64,000 nucleotides of DNA from Gracilaria domingensis (taxonomy: Eukaryota; Rhodophyta; Florideophyceae; Gracilariales; Gracilariaceae), in NCBI GenBank assembly GCA_022539475.1, contig VCMS01000016.1, positions 124,001 to 188,000 on the forward strand, written 5' to 3'. Below, piece after piece: positions 20,748-29,701 of this stretch (the first letter of the stretch is position 1; each line of letters opens with the position of its first letter). The translations under genes and the position numbers were made by a program. Under the pieces are notes generated by a model. That model had not been told where the DNA came from, made no database searches, and was given only the letters and a program-made list of their open reading frames with translations.

Positions 20748-22118
20748 TCACGTCTCTCGCGCCTCCTTCCAAAACGTGTAGCTGCGCACCAGATCTTTGA
20801 ATTCTTCTGCCCGTCGTTGATGCAGCAGTTGCGTCGCGTTCCCACGCGCCCCCACCATCTGTCCACAGTCGTTGATCTTCACCTCTACCGCGTCTGTCAT
20901 TGCCCCGAGCCAAAGCGCTGCATCCGCAAAACCTGACCTGAAAAACACCATCGATTCTGCCAACGCCAGCACGCCCAGATCCACGAACACGCCCTCGAAC
21001 TTTGCCCTCTTCTCGTGTGCTTCGAACACGCTGGTGCGACTGTGTAGTGCCTTCAGATGAGTTGCTCTGATCGAGCTATGAGCAACGTCTGCCTGCGGCA
21101 ATACATCGCGGATTCCGGCCTCCAGCCACTTCCTTGCTGCATCCGTGTCTGTTGCCACAAACACTCGCTCGTGCCCATGCTTTAGCGCCGATATACCACC
21201 CAGCGCACCGAGACACTTCGATGCGCTGCGAAGAGTGAGCCCCTTCTCTTCGAAATCGAAACGTCCAGTGTTCTCTCCTAGACCCTGACCGAGACGAGCG
21301 TGCACAGAGATGTACGATTTCCCTCTGAACGGCACTAGATTCTCAAGCGACTCCCGCAACGACGGCGTAGTTCGGAACAGTGCTTGCAGAAGGAACGGTG
21401 CCACTTCGTTTCTGTCTAGTGTAAAGTGTTCGAGCTTTGCTTCTTTTATTTTCTGCGATAGTTCCAGTTCAGGATAACGACCGGGCACACTCAAAAAGCG
21501 TTTGAACGCGAAGATGTTAACCATTCTCTCAACAAGCACTCGTTTTGAGGACATGTAAATGTCAAGATTAGAGTATTTTGGTGGACCATATATGATTTCC
21601 GTTTCTTCTTTACGGCACTTGAACAAAGCGTCATCAAAAGTGAAATTGTATTCGGGCGGACTTTGGAGCACGCTCGTCACGGGAAGTGGCTCTTTCCAGT
21701 CGATCAAAAACAAGCGTTTCGATGCCACTGCTACCAGATATGTGTAGAGAATCGCTCGAATCCGATCGCCCACACCAACGTGCCCATTGTACCGGAAAAC
21801 AAGTAATGGCATGCTGCGAGCATGCGTCGAGTTCAGGTCACATAATCGCCGTTGTTCCCGATGCCAACTTGTGTATTGTGTTATGATTATGTCCAAATAC
21901 GACTGCAATTCGAGAACGAACTTATGATCGTATTGCCGTTTTTGCGATAATCTGGAGCCACTGGGAAGAGTTTCAAACGGAAGCATTGGTTTTGGAGAGG
22001 TAGAGAAAGAAGCTTTTGTGTGTGTGCTGTCGATGTAACCGATGCGGCTTAAGATCAGAATCCGTGGGAAAGATACAAGCACAAGAAGCACAAAAGAAAA
22101 TTTTAGACGACCTTCCAT
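20748..22118 (-). CDS. Type II membrane glycosyltransferase, fucosyltransferase-like
   Basis: 456 residues. A single N-terminal membrane anchor (LKFSFVLLVLVSFPRILIL) fits a Golgi type II enzyme. The motif FRYNGHVGVGDRIRAILYTY then LVAVASKRLFLIDW matches the N-terminal nucleotide-sugar region of many fucosyltransferase-fold enzymes (GLGDR...FLIDW). Later blocks SYISVHARLGQGLG, RVFVATDTDAARKWL and DLGVLALAESMVFFRSGFAD correspond to the donor-binding half with the usual TD and the C-terminal SxF-like motif. Donor and acceptor cannot be assigned, and some other GT families share this fold. Single exon of normal length. Divergent GC-rich region upstream of the NYN gene lies downstream of it. Confidence 0.65.
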   Translation of the reverse strand: MEGRLKFSFVLLVLVSFPRILILSRIGYIDSTHTKASFSTSPKPMLPFETLPSGSRLSQKRQYDHKFVLELQSYLDIIITQYTSWHREQRRLCDLNSTHARSMPLLVFRYNGHVGVGDRIRAILYTYLVAVASKRLFLIDWKEPLPVTSVLQSPPEYNFTFDDALFKCRKEETEIIYGPPKYSNLDIYMSSKRVLVERMVNIFAFKRFLSVPGRYPELELSQKIKEAKLEHFTLDRNEVAPFLLQALFRTTPSLRESLENLVPFRGKSYISVHARLGQGLGENTGRFDFEEKGLTLRSASKCLGALGGISALKHGHERVFVATDTDAARKWLEAGIRDVLPQADVAHSSIRATHLKALHSRTSVFEAHEKRAKFEGVFVDLGVLALAESMVFFRSGFADAALWLGAMTDAVEVKINDCGQMVGARGNATQLLHQRRAEEFKDLVRSYTFWKEARET

Positions 22119-24077
22119 AACAGGATACGCTCCGCTCTCGCATTTCTATCAGTTTTGGGCTCCAAAGAAAGGCTAGCATACTCATAGAAGAATGCGTGTG
22201 TGGGTGTGTGAGAGAGAGGCTTTAACCTTCCAAAGTTGTTAAGATTCGTGTACAATGTTATTTCTGCGTTACATTGAGAAAGCAGAAGGCCCATGAGGGC
22301 AAGATGGACTTACTTTTCAATACTTCTGCATCGTTTGGCTTCTAGGTAGACAGTACTTGACAACTTTTATTTCTTTTTCTGTGGGCCACTACGACCGGAG
22401 TGCAAGAAGAAGGTAAAGGTTCTTGTCCCGACTGTTCTGCCTGCCCTTGCTTTCAACAGCAATCTCTCTCTCTCTCTCTCATCTATGGTCATCTACCCCC
22501 AATTACGAGGCAGAAGCAAGGCTTTATCTAAGAATAGAAGTAACTGTTCCAATAGCAATGTTTTGCATCGTTTTCCTTTTAGTAAGCGCAAAACAAAATG
22601 CTGAACGCCTTTTTTTCTTTTTCTTCTGTATCGGTAAAGGTGTGGTTTGCTACCTCTTATCCCGCTCTTACTACTGAGTAGTGGGCGAGTTGTATTTTCT
22701 AAAAGAAACCCTTTCTGTTGAACAAGGCCAAATCCTTTAATTGCCACTGAGTGCTTCCCGTGGTTCTTGGCCAAAGCCTACAGACAAGCAAGAATTCCTG
22801 TCCGTTCAAAAAAGTAGCCACAAGAGCGCCCAAATTGTGAGCCCAACATAAAGCTGCATCAAAGTTACGTTCCCCGGAAGGATACGTCTTCAATCAAAGC
22901 CTACGGTATATGGTCTAGCTAGCAAGGGTTTGTTCTCTTTTGTAACTTGAATAAGCTGCTTTGGTAGCAATTAGATCAACAAAACAACCAACAAGTGAAC
23001 CATTTGCGGGTTTTCAGGACAATGTGTGCTACACTGTCAAGTGTCTGTCGGACAATAGATCAGAAGATCCGGGCAAGGATCACCAATAATTCAAGTTCAA
23101 TTTGTTAGCAAGAAACTCACTGTAACCTTCGAAGTGATAGAGCTGGGTGAAGAGCAAGAGGTATAAGAAGGTTACCCCTCTTTCCTTCGTATATGAAGTA
23201 TCGAACATATCATACGCGTACAGTCCACTGTACCCGTTTATCGTTTACGCCTTCTTCTTCTAGTATACAATTTTAAAGGGTTTGAATAGCATAACAAATG
23301 TTCAGTACAAAATCTTTGCAAAGGGATACTGAGCTCGGCTTTGTCATGACAGCTAATATATCTTCAATTGATGTGGGTGGATTAAGGACTAACGCACTGC
23401 AGTTGTCGCGTGAACAGCGAGACTTGTGCTGCCGTGAGGCCGTTCATGTCTTTTCCGCACCATGCAGCAAATGTAATAGCAAGGGTAGTATTGCTCGCAG
23501 ATACCGGCTTTTATAGTGAGAGAAAACAGAAACGTTCTGTAGCACGCCGGAATTAGGCTGTTACACCCATAAAGAGAGAGAGAGAGATAGTGAGAGAATG
23601 CATCTTTATGAAGATGGTTACACTTAAAAAAGGCGGAATTAGGCCGATGCGCCCATGAAGAGAGAGCAAGGGAAAGGAAGCACTCTCAGATTCAACGAGT
23701 AGAACGTAGAAATTGAACCACCGGACCCTTAAACTAGCTAGAGAGAAAGAGAGAGGAAGGAGGAGAAAGGATACTGCTGACCGCTCCTGTACGTGTACTG
23801 TATCTATGACGATAGCCTTCCCAGGGCTACCCTTGGTAGGCGACAGATCGATGAAATCGCGATCACCTTTTCGCTCACCCTTGTTGGATCATTCCCAGCC
23901 CATTCGACGCACATCCTCACCTCTTTTTTTCGATCTTGAACAAGGGGTTTGAATTCGACAAGAGGCTTCAATTATATCCTTCTACCTGTGAGCAGGGAGT
24001 CATAATCATCGCTCGCTGCGATATAACACACACTTGGCAATCCAAGCCCCTTCTAGTGTAGCATCATTTCATCAACT
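22119..24077. other. Intergenic, about 2 kb, with repeats
   Basis: No gene recognised. Contains a pyrimidine CT run near 22462-22480, two copies of the GGAATTAG/GA-tail repeat (23515-23675), and the promoter region of the pyrroline-5-carboxylate reductase gene. Confidence 0.45.
23515..23675 (+). repeat. Short dispersed repeat with GA-rich tail, copies B and C
   Basis: Copy B (about 23525-23590): ACAGAAACGTTCTGTAG, GCCGGAATTAGG, TTACACCCATAAA and a GA run. Copy C (about 23632-23670): GGCGGAATTAGGC, GCGCCCATGAAGAGAGAG. Relatives lie at 10005-10080 (minus), 39230-39276 and 52290-52335. Confidence 0.6.
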
Positions 24078-24932
24078 ATGGCAGATCACAGTGTTATCCC
24101 AGAAGTACGAGTCGGTTTCTTCGGAGGCGGCATGATGGCTGAAGCTATCATCCGAGGCATTCTTCACAAAGAAGTGGTTGAGGCCCAATCAATATTTGTA
24201 TGCGAATTTCTCCCACAACGCAGACAACTTCTATCGGAATTGAACATTAACACTACCGACGATGCTAAAGAAATGCTGAAGTCCTCCAATGTCGTTGTAT
24301 TAGCCATCAAGCCCAATGATGTACCCAACGTCCTTCGAACCATTAACGACAACCAGTCTGCCAAAGAAGATGATACTTTGTACATTTCTATATGCGCTGG
24401 TATAACACTTACCGCACTCTCTGAAGCACAGCCCGCACATGGAGAGACCAAGAAGTGGGCGAGAGTTATGCCCAATCAACCGTGCGTGGTGGGAGCAGCT
24501 GCATCTGCATTCACAATGAATCATAAATGCGATGAATGTGACAAGACAGTAGTTGAAGGCCTCATGGGAGCTTGTGGCATGGTTGTCCAGGTCCCGGAGA
24601 AGAATCTAGATGCCGTCACCGGATTGAGCGGCAGTGGACCAGCATTTGTATTTATGATGATTGAAGCCATGACCGACGCGGGCGTGCGGAAGGGGTTACC
24701 ACGTTCTACTGCGTACAAGCTTGCTTCACAAACAGTCTTTGGTTCGGCAAAAATGGCCCTCGAGTTTGACAGACACCCAGCTGAACTTCGAAATCGCGTT
24801 GAATCGCCAGGCGGGACTACTATTGCCGGAACAGTCGCCTTAGAAAGCGGTGGTTTTCGAGCAGCAGTGATCGACGCCATATCCAAGGCTGTAGATCGTT
24901 CAGCAGAACTAGGCAGAAAGAATGCCACGTAA
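24078..24932 (+). CDS. P5CR: Pyrroline-5-carboxylate reductase
   Basis: Catalyses the last step of proline synthesis, NAD(P)H-dependent reduction of 1-pyrroline-5-carboxylate to proline. 284 residues, full length for the family. The N-terminal Rossmann motif is VGFFGGGMMAEAIIRG (residues about 10-25). The NADP-loop region VLAIKPNDV and the conserved VMPNQPCVVGAAASAF follow. The C-terminal dimerisation/catalytic domain carries AVTGLSGSGPAFVFMMIEAM, DAGVRKGLPR and the signature SPGGTTIAGTVALE. No plastid transit peptide is visible; MADHSVIPEV leads straight into the fold, suggesting a cytosolic enzyme. Single exon, moderate GC. Confidence 0.95.
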   Translation: MADHSVIPEVRVGFFGGGMMAEAIIRGILHKEVVEAQSIFVCEFLPQRRQLLSELNINTTDDAKEMLKSSNVVVLAIKPNDVPNVLRTINDNQSAKEDDTLYISICAGITLTALSEAQPAHGETKKWARVMPNQPCVVGAAASAFTMNHKCDECDKTVVEGLMGACGMVVQVPEKNLDAVTGLSGSGPAFVFMMIEAMTDAGVRKGLPRSTAYKLASQTVFGSAKMALEFDRHPAELRNRVESPGGTTIAGTVALESGGFRAAVIDAISKAVDRSAELGRKNAT

Positions 24933-25456
24933 GTAAACACATCTTCGTCACTAACAGGAAGGTTGGCCACCCCTGTCTGAGCCTCGAGATGTAACTTCTA
25001 TCCCGTCGCTGTGGAACAGAAGGATCTCCATGCAAACTGAGTGCTAATGTCAAAGCTCTCTAAGATCTACATTCCGCACGTGAAGACTCATGTTAGCGGA
25101 AGCTCAGTCACAGAGTTCGCGTAGATGGAGATGTGATAGACTGCATTCGGGCACTACGAGCTTCATTTCCTGTTATATACAATAGGTATAATCTGCTTAC
25201 CGTTGTGTCTTAGGCCCAAGAAATCCACGTTCGGAATCCTGGTAACAGCCTGAAGGCTCCTATTTCACATTCCGAAGAATGTCAAGGAGGACGGGTTTCG
25301 TCCACTGCGATATCAGGCATCTTCCCCTTCCAAAACTTTCAACGCTATGATTCCCGGAAGCACGTGACACTCGTAGCCGACACGCCGAAACGAGCACAGG
25401 CGAGATTCACACAAGGCCTATTCATGCAGCTCTACAACTTGAAGATGCCTGGTTTC

Positions 25457-26804
25457 TTATCTTCTATGTTTTCGATGTCTTCTGTAGCGAGGTTCTCGAC
25501 TGCAGTGCTCAGAGCGGCTAAGTTGGCGCGGATTTGGATTCGGCAAAAACTCTCTATTCACAAAAGTATACGGTATGAGATGTTCGTTCAGAAAATTCTG
25601 TAAGACGTTTGCAGCCTCGGGGGTTTCTTGTCGATCAATCTCTTTCTTAAAGCGGTCGTTTGAAACGATATCAATATTCTTTCGCTTCGCATACGCCAGT
25701 AGGAAATTATCGTCATGTGAACCCACTGGAGTAAATGAAAGACGGCCTTCTTCGGCAAGTCTGTTCAAAAGATCAGCCTCGGCGCCCTCTTCGGGGACCA
25801 CCTCTCCATGCGGGCACCATTGCCACCGCTTTTAAGCCTCTACTCTCATAGTAGTCGAGAACAACCTCTACGCCCCTTGCGCAAAACTTACGATTCTTTC
25901 CACCACCTTGATGATATGAAAAACCAACATTTTGTCCGTCAACAACCACAACTGGCGCTGTAGAAGCCGAAGGAGTTGCTGCAGTCTCGCTCGCATTAGT
26001 TGTTTCAGGAGAGGGGCAGGCCTCTTCTTCTACAACGTTTTCTAAACGACGTCTCCTTTTGGCATCGGAGTCCATGCGCTGATGTACAAAGAAGCGCCTA
26101 GGGGATGCTTCTTGCTGGAATGCTTGCGATGCGGGTGTAAGAGGGCTACCGCTCGCTGATGCGCCAACGTTCTCGTTTAAACCACCTTCTTTTCGCGAGG
26201 TTACTGCGTCATCATATTGCAGACGGAGCTGTAAATCTCTCTCCTTGAACTCATCTTCCTCCTGCTTTTGCAAAAGGCGCGCAAGCTCTTCGTCGCTAAG
26301 TGTTTTGTCTACTTCTCCCGTTTTCCGAGACGGGGGGCTTTGCGATTCTTGTTGCTGGGGCGCTTGAGAGGAGGGCCCAGCAGTTGCTGATGATTGAACA
26401 TTTTCACGGGAACTCCCTTCGCTATGCAAGGCAACTTCATCTTCACATTGCGTAGGGTGCTCTGAGTTCGTTCCCCTGAGCTGAGCTTCTTCTTGTCTTT
26501 GTAAACTGCGTGCAATCTCTTCGTCGGAAGGCGCGTTATTTTCTGCTTGAAGGTCGGAGTGATTGCTGGGTTGTGATTCCGTATTGGGATTAGCCGAGTG
26601 ACAGAGACTCCTTTCAAGCATAAGGAGCTGCTCTCTTTGCATGGCACGAGCTATTTCTTCGTCCCTGGTGCTTATGCTTTCTGCTAAAGCTTTTGCAACC
26701 ATTGCTTCCTCCAGGTTGGTTTGCTCAAGGCTGCGTTGCAGAGCCTCCTGCAACTCGCGGTCTTCCACATCTATGGTTTCCGTCATCGTAACGCTGTTGG
26801 TCAA
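25457..26804 (-). CDS. Ubiquitin-interacting-motif / NYN RNase-like fusion, with frameshift
   Basis: The N-terminal half carries several UIM-like helices: RELQEALQRSLEQ, VAKALAESI, DEEIARAMQREQ, SDEEIARSLQRQEE and SDEELARLLQKQEE, separated by Ser/Gln-rich linkers. A basic KRRRR stretch follows, and then a Regnase-like NYN fold: VVVVDGQNVGFSYHQGG, ARGVEVVLDYYESRG, AVAMVPAW. The reading frame is lost near 25795-25812 (frame 1 runs into Arg/Gly and a stop), while the next frame continues exactly where the fold should: VPEEGAEADLLNRLAEEG, LSFTPVGSHDDNFLLAYA, IVSNDRF and PYTFVNREFLPNP. The Asp residues of the active site are intact. A 1-2 nt sequencing error, a real mutation or programmed frameshifting would all explain this. 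Ends at 25457. The start could also be the Met at residue 7. Confidence 0.7.
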
Positions 26805-27104
26805 CTTGAGGGAATACTACTAATGTGAAAAAGGGCTTGTCCTAGAAGACTAGACATAAGCTGTTGTGCGTCGAGTTGTAGCGGATGACGTGAAAAGTCC
26901 TCCTCGTGCGAAAGATTGCAAAGGGAAGGTGAGGGCGGAAACATTAACGTGCGTGAGGTGGTGCGGAAGCTCAACACTGAGCGAGCGAGTTGGTCTCTCA
27001 GAAAGAAGAGGGCGACTTTTTATACCCTGCATCGCACCAATGCATTATTGATTTCTAAAATAAATAAGTTAGATGAACCTCTGTTTTTCAGGCGTGGCCA
27101 GCTG
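26805..27104. other. Intergenic between NYN gene 2 and tRNA-Glu
   Basis: Presumed promoter of the leftward NYN gene and upstream control region of the tRNA. No other feature seen. Confidence 0.4.
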
Positions 27105-27177
27105 TTCCCGTTGGTCTAGTGGTTAGGATGTCCCGCTTTCACCGGGAAGATCGCGGGTTCAAACCCCGCACGGGAAG
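27105..27177 (+). tRNA. tRNA-Glu (UUC)
   Basis: Complete cloverleaf without intron. The acceptor TTCCCGT pairs with ACGGGAA over seven pairs. The D arm is GTCT/GGAT, with box A-like sequence in GGTCTAGTGGTTAGG. The anticodon stem is TCCCG/CGGGA with loop CTTTCAC, giving anticodon TTC. The T arm is GCGGG/CCCGC with loop TTCAAAC (box B GGTTCAAAC). The sequence closely resembles eukaryotic cytosolic tRNA-Glu. CCA is not encoded. Confidence 0.95.
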
Positions 27178-27185
27178 GGCAAAGC

Positions 27186-27191
27186 TTTTTT
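27186..27191 (+). terminator. RNA polymerase III terminator of tRNA-Glu
   Basis: T6 run nine bases after the tRNA. A near-duplicate GTGAAGCGTGCAAAC / ATGAAGCGTGCGAAC with a second T5 run (27207-27211) follows and could serve as backup. Confidence 0.75.
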
Positions 27192-27893
27192 GTGAAGCGT
27201 GCAAACTTTTTATGAAGCGTGCGAACTTCTGCCACCAGATTGATTACTCCGGAGGAAGCCAGCAATCATGATATGGCGAACATCGACTTCTTTATGGACT
27301 TCGTCTATCGTTGAGCGAATAGGAATATGTGTGGTAATATGTTGCCTTTCCTCGTTACAAAACAAAATGCAGTGGTTGATAAAGAGCCTTTTGGGTAATC
27401 CTGTTACGTATCACCAGGTAAGCGTGCGTCTCCTTCTATGCTCTCATGTAGTAACAACCAGGTCGGCAATACAAAGATATGTATGCACTCCGAAACTGAG
27501 CCTGAGGCTCAAATCACGCTGCTCCTCAGCTATTGCCATCATCGCGATTTGAAATCCATCTGCTCGTTACTGCTGGGTGCAGCCTTTGTTCGAAGCAAAG
27601 CTTTCCGCATTCTCATTTGTTTGAGGAATCAGAAGCAATCTGTCGTTTCGTTTGAGGCCAAGACGCAGTTCAGACGTGACAGATACTGTGTCACTCCGAC
27701 CAGAAAGTCATACTAGCTGATCATTGAAACCTTTTCCCCCTTGTCGCCACCATGGTTATTCATTCCTACCAGGTTTTGCTTCCTCAACCTGAAGAAGATC
27801 TCTGACGAGCTCGTTGCAATACTGCATACCAAGAGCAGCGCAACACGTTTATGCCGTTAGTTTAAGACTTCAACCTAGACGCTTCTGTAACCA
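27192..27893. other. Intergenic between tRNA-Glu and the P-loop gene
   Basis: No gene recognised. Short overlapping frames only. Confidence 0.4.
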
Positions 27894-28766
27894 TTATCTG
27901 AGTTGCTGACGGACGTATTCGAGAAAGTCTTCCACGTCAATATCTCTCGAAAGAGAAAAGGCAGCAGGCACGGTAATGTGTGCCAGTTTGGCGTATCGTT
28001 CCCTTCGTTGCTTCAACAAGCCTGGATAACATCGTCTCATGGCTTCAATTGGTGTTTCGTACTCACGGGGGTTAAATGCGTCGCCCCATACAACGGGTTT
28101 GGGTGTCTCAAAGTAGTTGTCTGTCATCATCTCGAGCATTCCGTCATTCGCTTCTAGGTGAATCACAAGATAGTCCGTTCTCAACTGACGTAGTATCTTT
28201 TCAGAGAGGTAAACTACACTTCCAGTGGTATCCAAGACAGTATTTCTGTTGGGTTTTGGTGCGGCACGCGATGTGATGCGCTCTTCATGCATGAGGTAGC
28301 GGTCTTGGTTTGCCGCGAAACGCTCATCACTTGGAAATCCCATCCACTTTGCCATACCATTAATACCCGAATATCCAAGTTGTGCAAGCTCTGGTGTAAT
28401 CTGCTTTTCAATTTGGTCATCAACGCAGATAAGATGAAACCTTTTGTGGCTTCGCAGCTGCGAAGACCAGTGTGATTTGCCGCAGTTTGACATACCAACA
28501 AGACACAATGGGAGGTTGTTCGATTCCAACTTGTCGTCAAAGGAATCGGGGGTGAGAGATTCCCAAGAGGAAGCGCTAGAAATGGTGTTTGATGCCCGAG
28601 GTAATTCGAGGCGGTTGCGCGCAACTTTGATGAGATTCTTAGCCTTTCGGGAAACAAGGAAAGAAGTTTTAACAAGCCGAGGCCGTTTCAAGGATCGAGT
28701 TTGTGTGGGTGCATTGGTGTATGTGGGTAGTGGCACCCCTAGAAAGGCAACGTCGTACGAGATCAT
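27894..28766 (-). CDS. Shikimate-kinase-like P-loop protein
   Basis: 290 residues. After an Arg/Ser/Lys-rich N terminus of about 80 residues that could be a transit peptide, a P-loop nucleotide-binding domain begins: LCLVGMSNCGKSHWSSQL (Walker A GMSNCGKS), then FHLICVDDQIEKQI with the Asp pair placed as in shikimate kinase (D32/D34-like). VLDTTGSVVYLSEKILRQL and YLVIHLEANDGMLEMM follow. The C-terminal part (PREYETPIEAMRRCYPGLLK, RERYAKLAHITVPA) matches the RxxLY...A substrate lid region of the family. An insertion (GINGMAKWMGFPSDERFAAN) is longer than in true shikimate kinases, so the substrate may differ. Divergent from a small open frame at 28845. Confidence 0.65.
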   Translation of the reverse strand: MISYDVAFLGVPLPTYTNAPTQTRSLKRPRLVKTSFLVSRKAKNLIKVARNRLELPRASNTISSASSWESLTPDSFDDKLESNNLPLCLVGMSNCGKSHWSSQLRSHKRFHLICVDDQIEKQITPELAQLGYSGINGMAKWMGFPSDERFAANQDRYLMHEERITSRAAPKPNRNTVLDTTGSVVYLSEKILRQLRTDYLVIHLEANDGMLEMMTDNYFETPKPVVWGDAFNPREYETPIEAMRRCYPGLLKQRRERYAKLAHITVPAAFSLSRDIDVEDFLEYVRQQLR

Positions 28767-28844
28767 AACGGCAACGTTAACACAGCACGTTTGTTGACGA
28801 TTGCCTTTGAACTCTACACTAGTGCTCCCACTTTGATCACTTCA

Positions 28845-29111
28845 ATGCCGGACGACGGTATCTATGAAGGTATAACGATAACCGGAGGCGAAGCGTTCGA
28901 AAGAATGCTCCTGATGTGTCGGTTGAGGTTTTGGGCCATTGAAGAAGGGGTGCACGTGTTTCGGTCGATTCCGTCGTCTGTTGAGATTCCGTTGTCACGT
29001 ATCGATACGGGTAACATTCCTTTCAGAAGTGTGGACAAAGGAATTCGATCCAAATGGGGAGAATCGGACAAGCACTTGACTTATCCGAAACAATCACTTT
29101 GCATCCCATAG
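28845..29111 (+). CDS. Small hypothetical open frame
   Basis: 88 codons from MPDDGIYEGITITGG to KQSLCIP. Composition is protein-like (no low complexity) and it has a consistent start, but no family is recognised and no longer exon partner is seen. It could be a chance frame. Confidence 0.25.
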   Translation: MPDDGIYEGITITGGEAFERMLLMCRLRFWAIEEGVHVFRSIPSSVEIPLSRIDTGNIPFRSVDKGIRSKWGESDKHLTYPKQSLCIP

Positions 29112-29701
29112 GGCACGCAGACAAAACCAAATCCTTCGCGTATTTTCGCAGCAGAACAACCCGATCTACAATTTTCCATATATCCAATAAATATAGAGAA
29201 AATATAGATCATTGATGCTCAAGATTGATGAATCAGCAGCGTACCGAAAACCGGAGAATTGATAATTCACCAACAGCAAACTAGTGAATACACTAGCTCT
29301 TCCCTGGATCCATTCTTCGAGATTATTGGAACACCACAAATTTGAGAAATGAGGAGCAACGATTACTCAGCTTCCGTTTCACCGAAACTTTCACGAGGAC
29401 GGAACTGGATGTTGCGCCGATAGAACCGAATCGAGAAGCAATTTATCTAACCGATAAGGCAATTCACTAAAAGAGTGAGTGGGTATCGACCGGTCGTAAA
29501 GCCGGGGGAAGTAGGCAATCAGAGTGCATCCAAGTTCGATCCTCTCATCGCCCAGTGTATCAAACAGCTCACCAGCTCACCATCTCACATTCCATATAAG
29601 AGAGTTCGTGGGTCCAGAAGGGTTCAAACGCGGTGGCCATTGTCCGATCACGTTCTGATTCTGTTATTGGAATTCCTGTAGAAACACATTAGGCCACAGC
29701 A
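29112..29701. other. Upstream region of ATP-citrate lyase B
   Basis: AT-leaning, no gene. Probably contains the ACLB promoter; no clear TATA box can be assigned. Confidence 0.4.
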
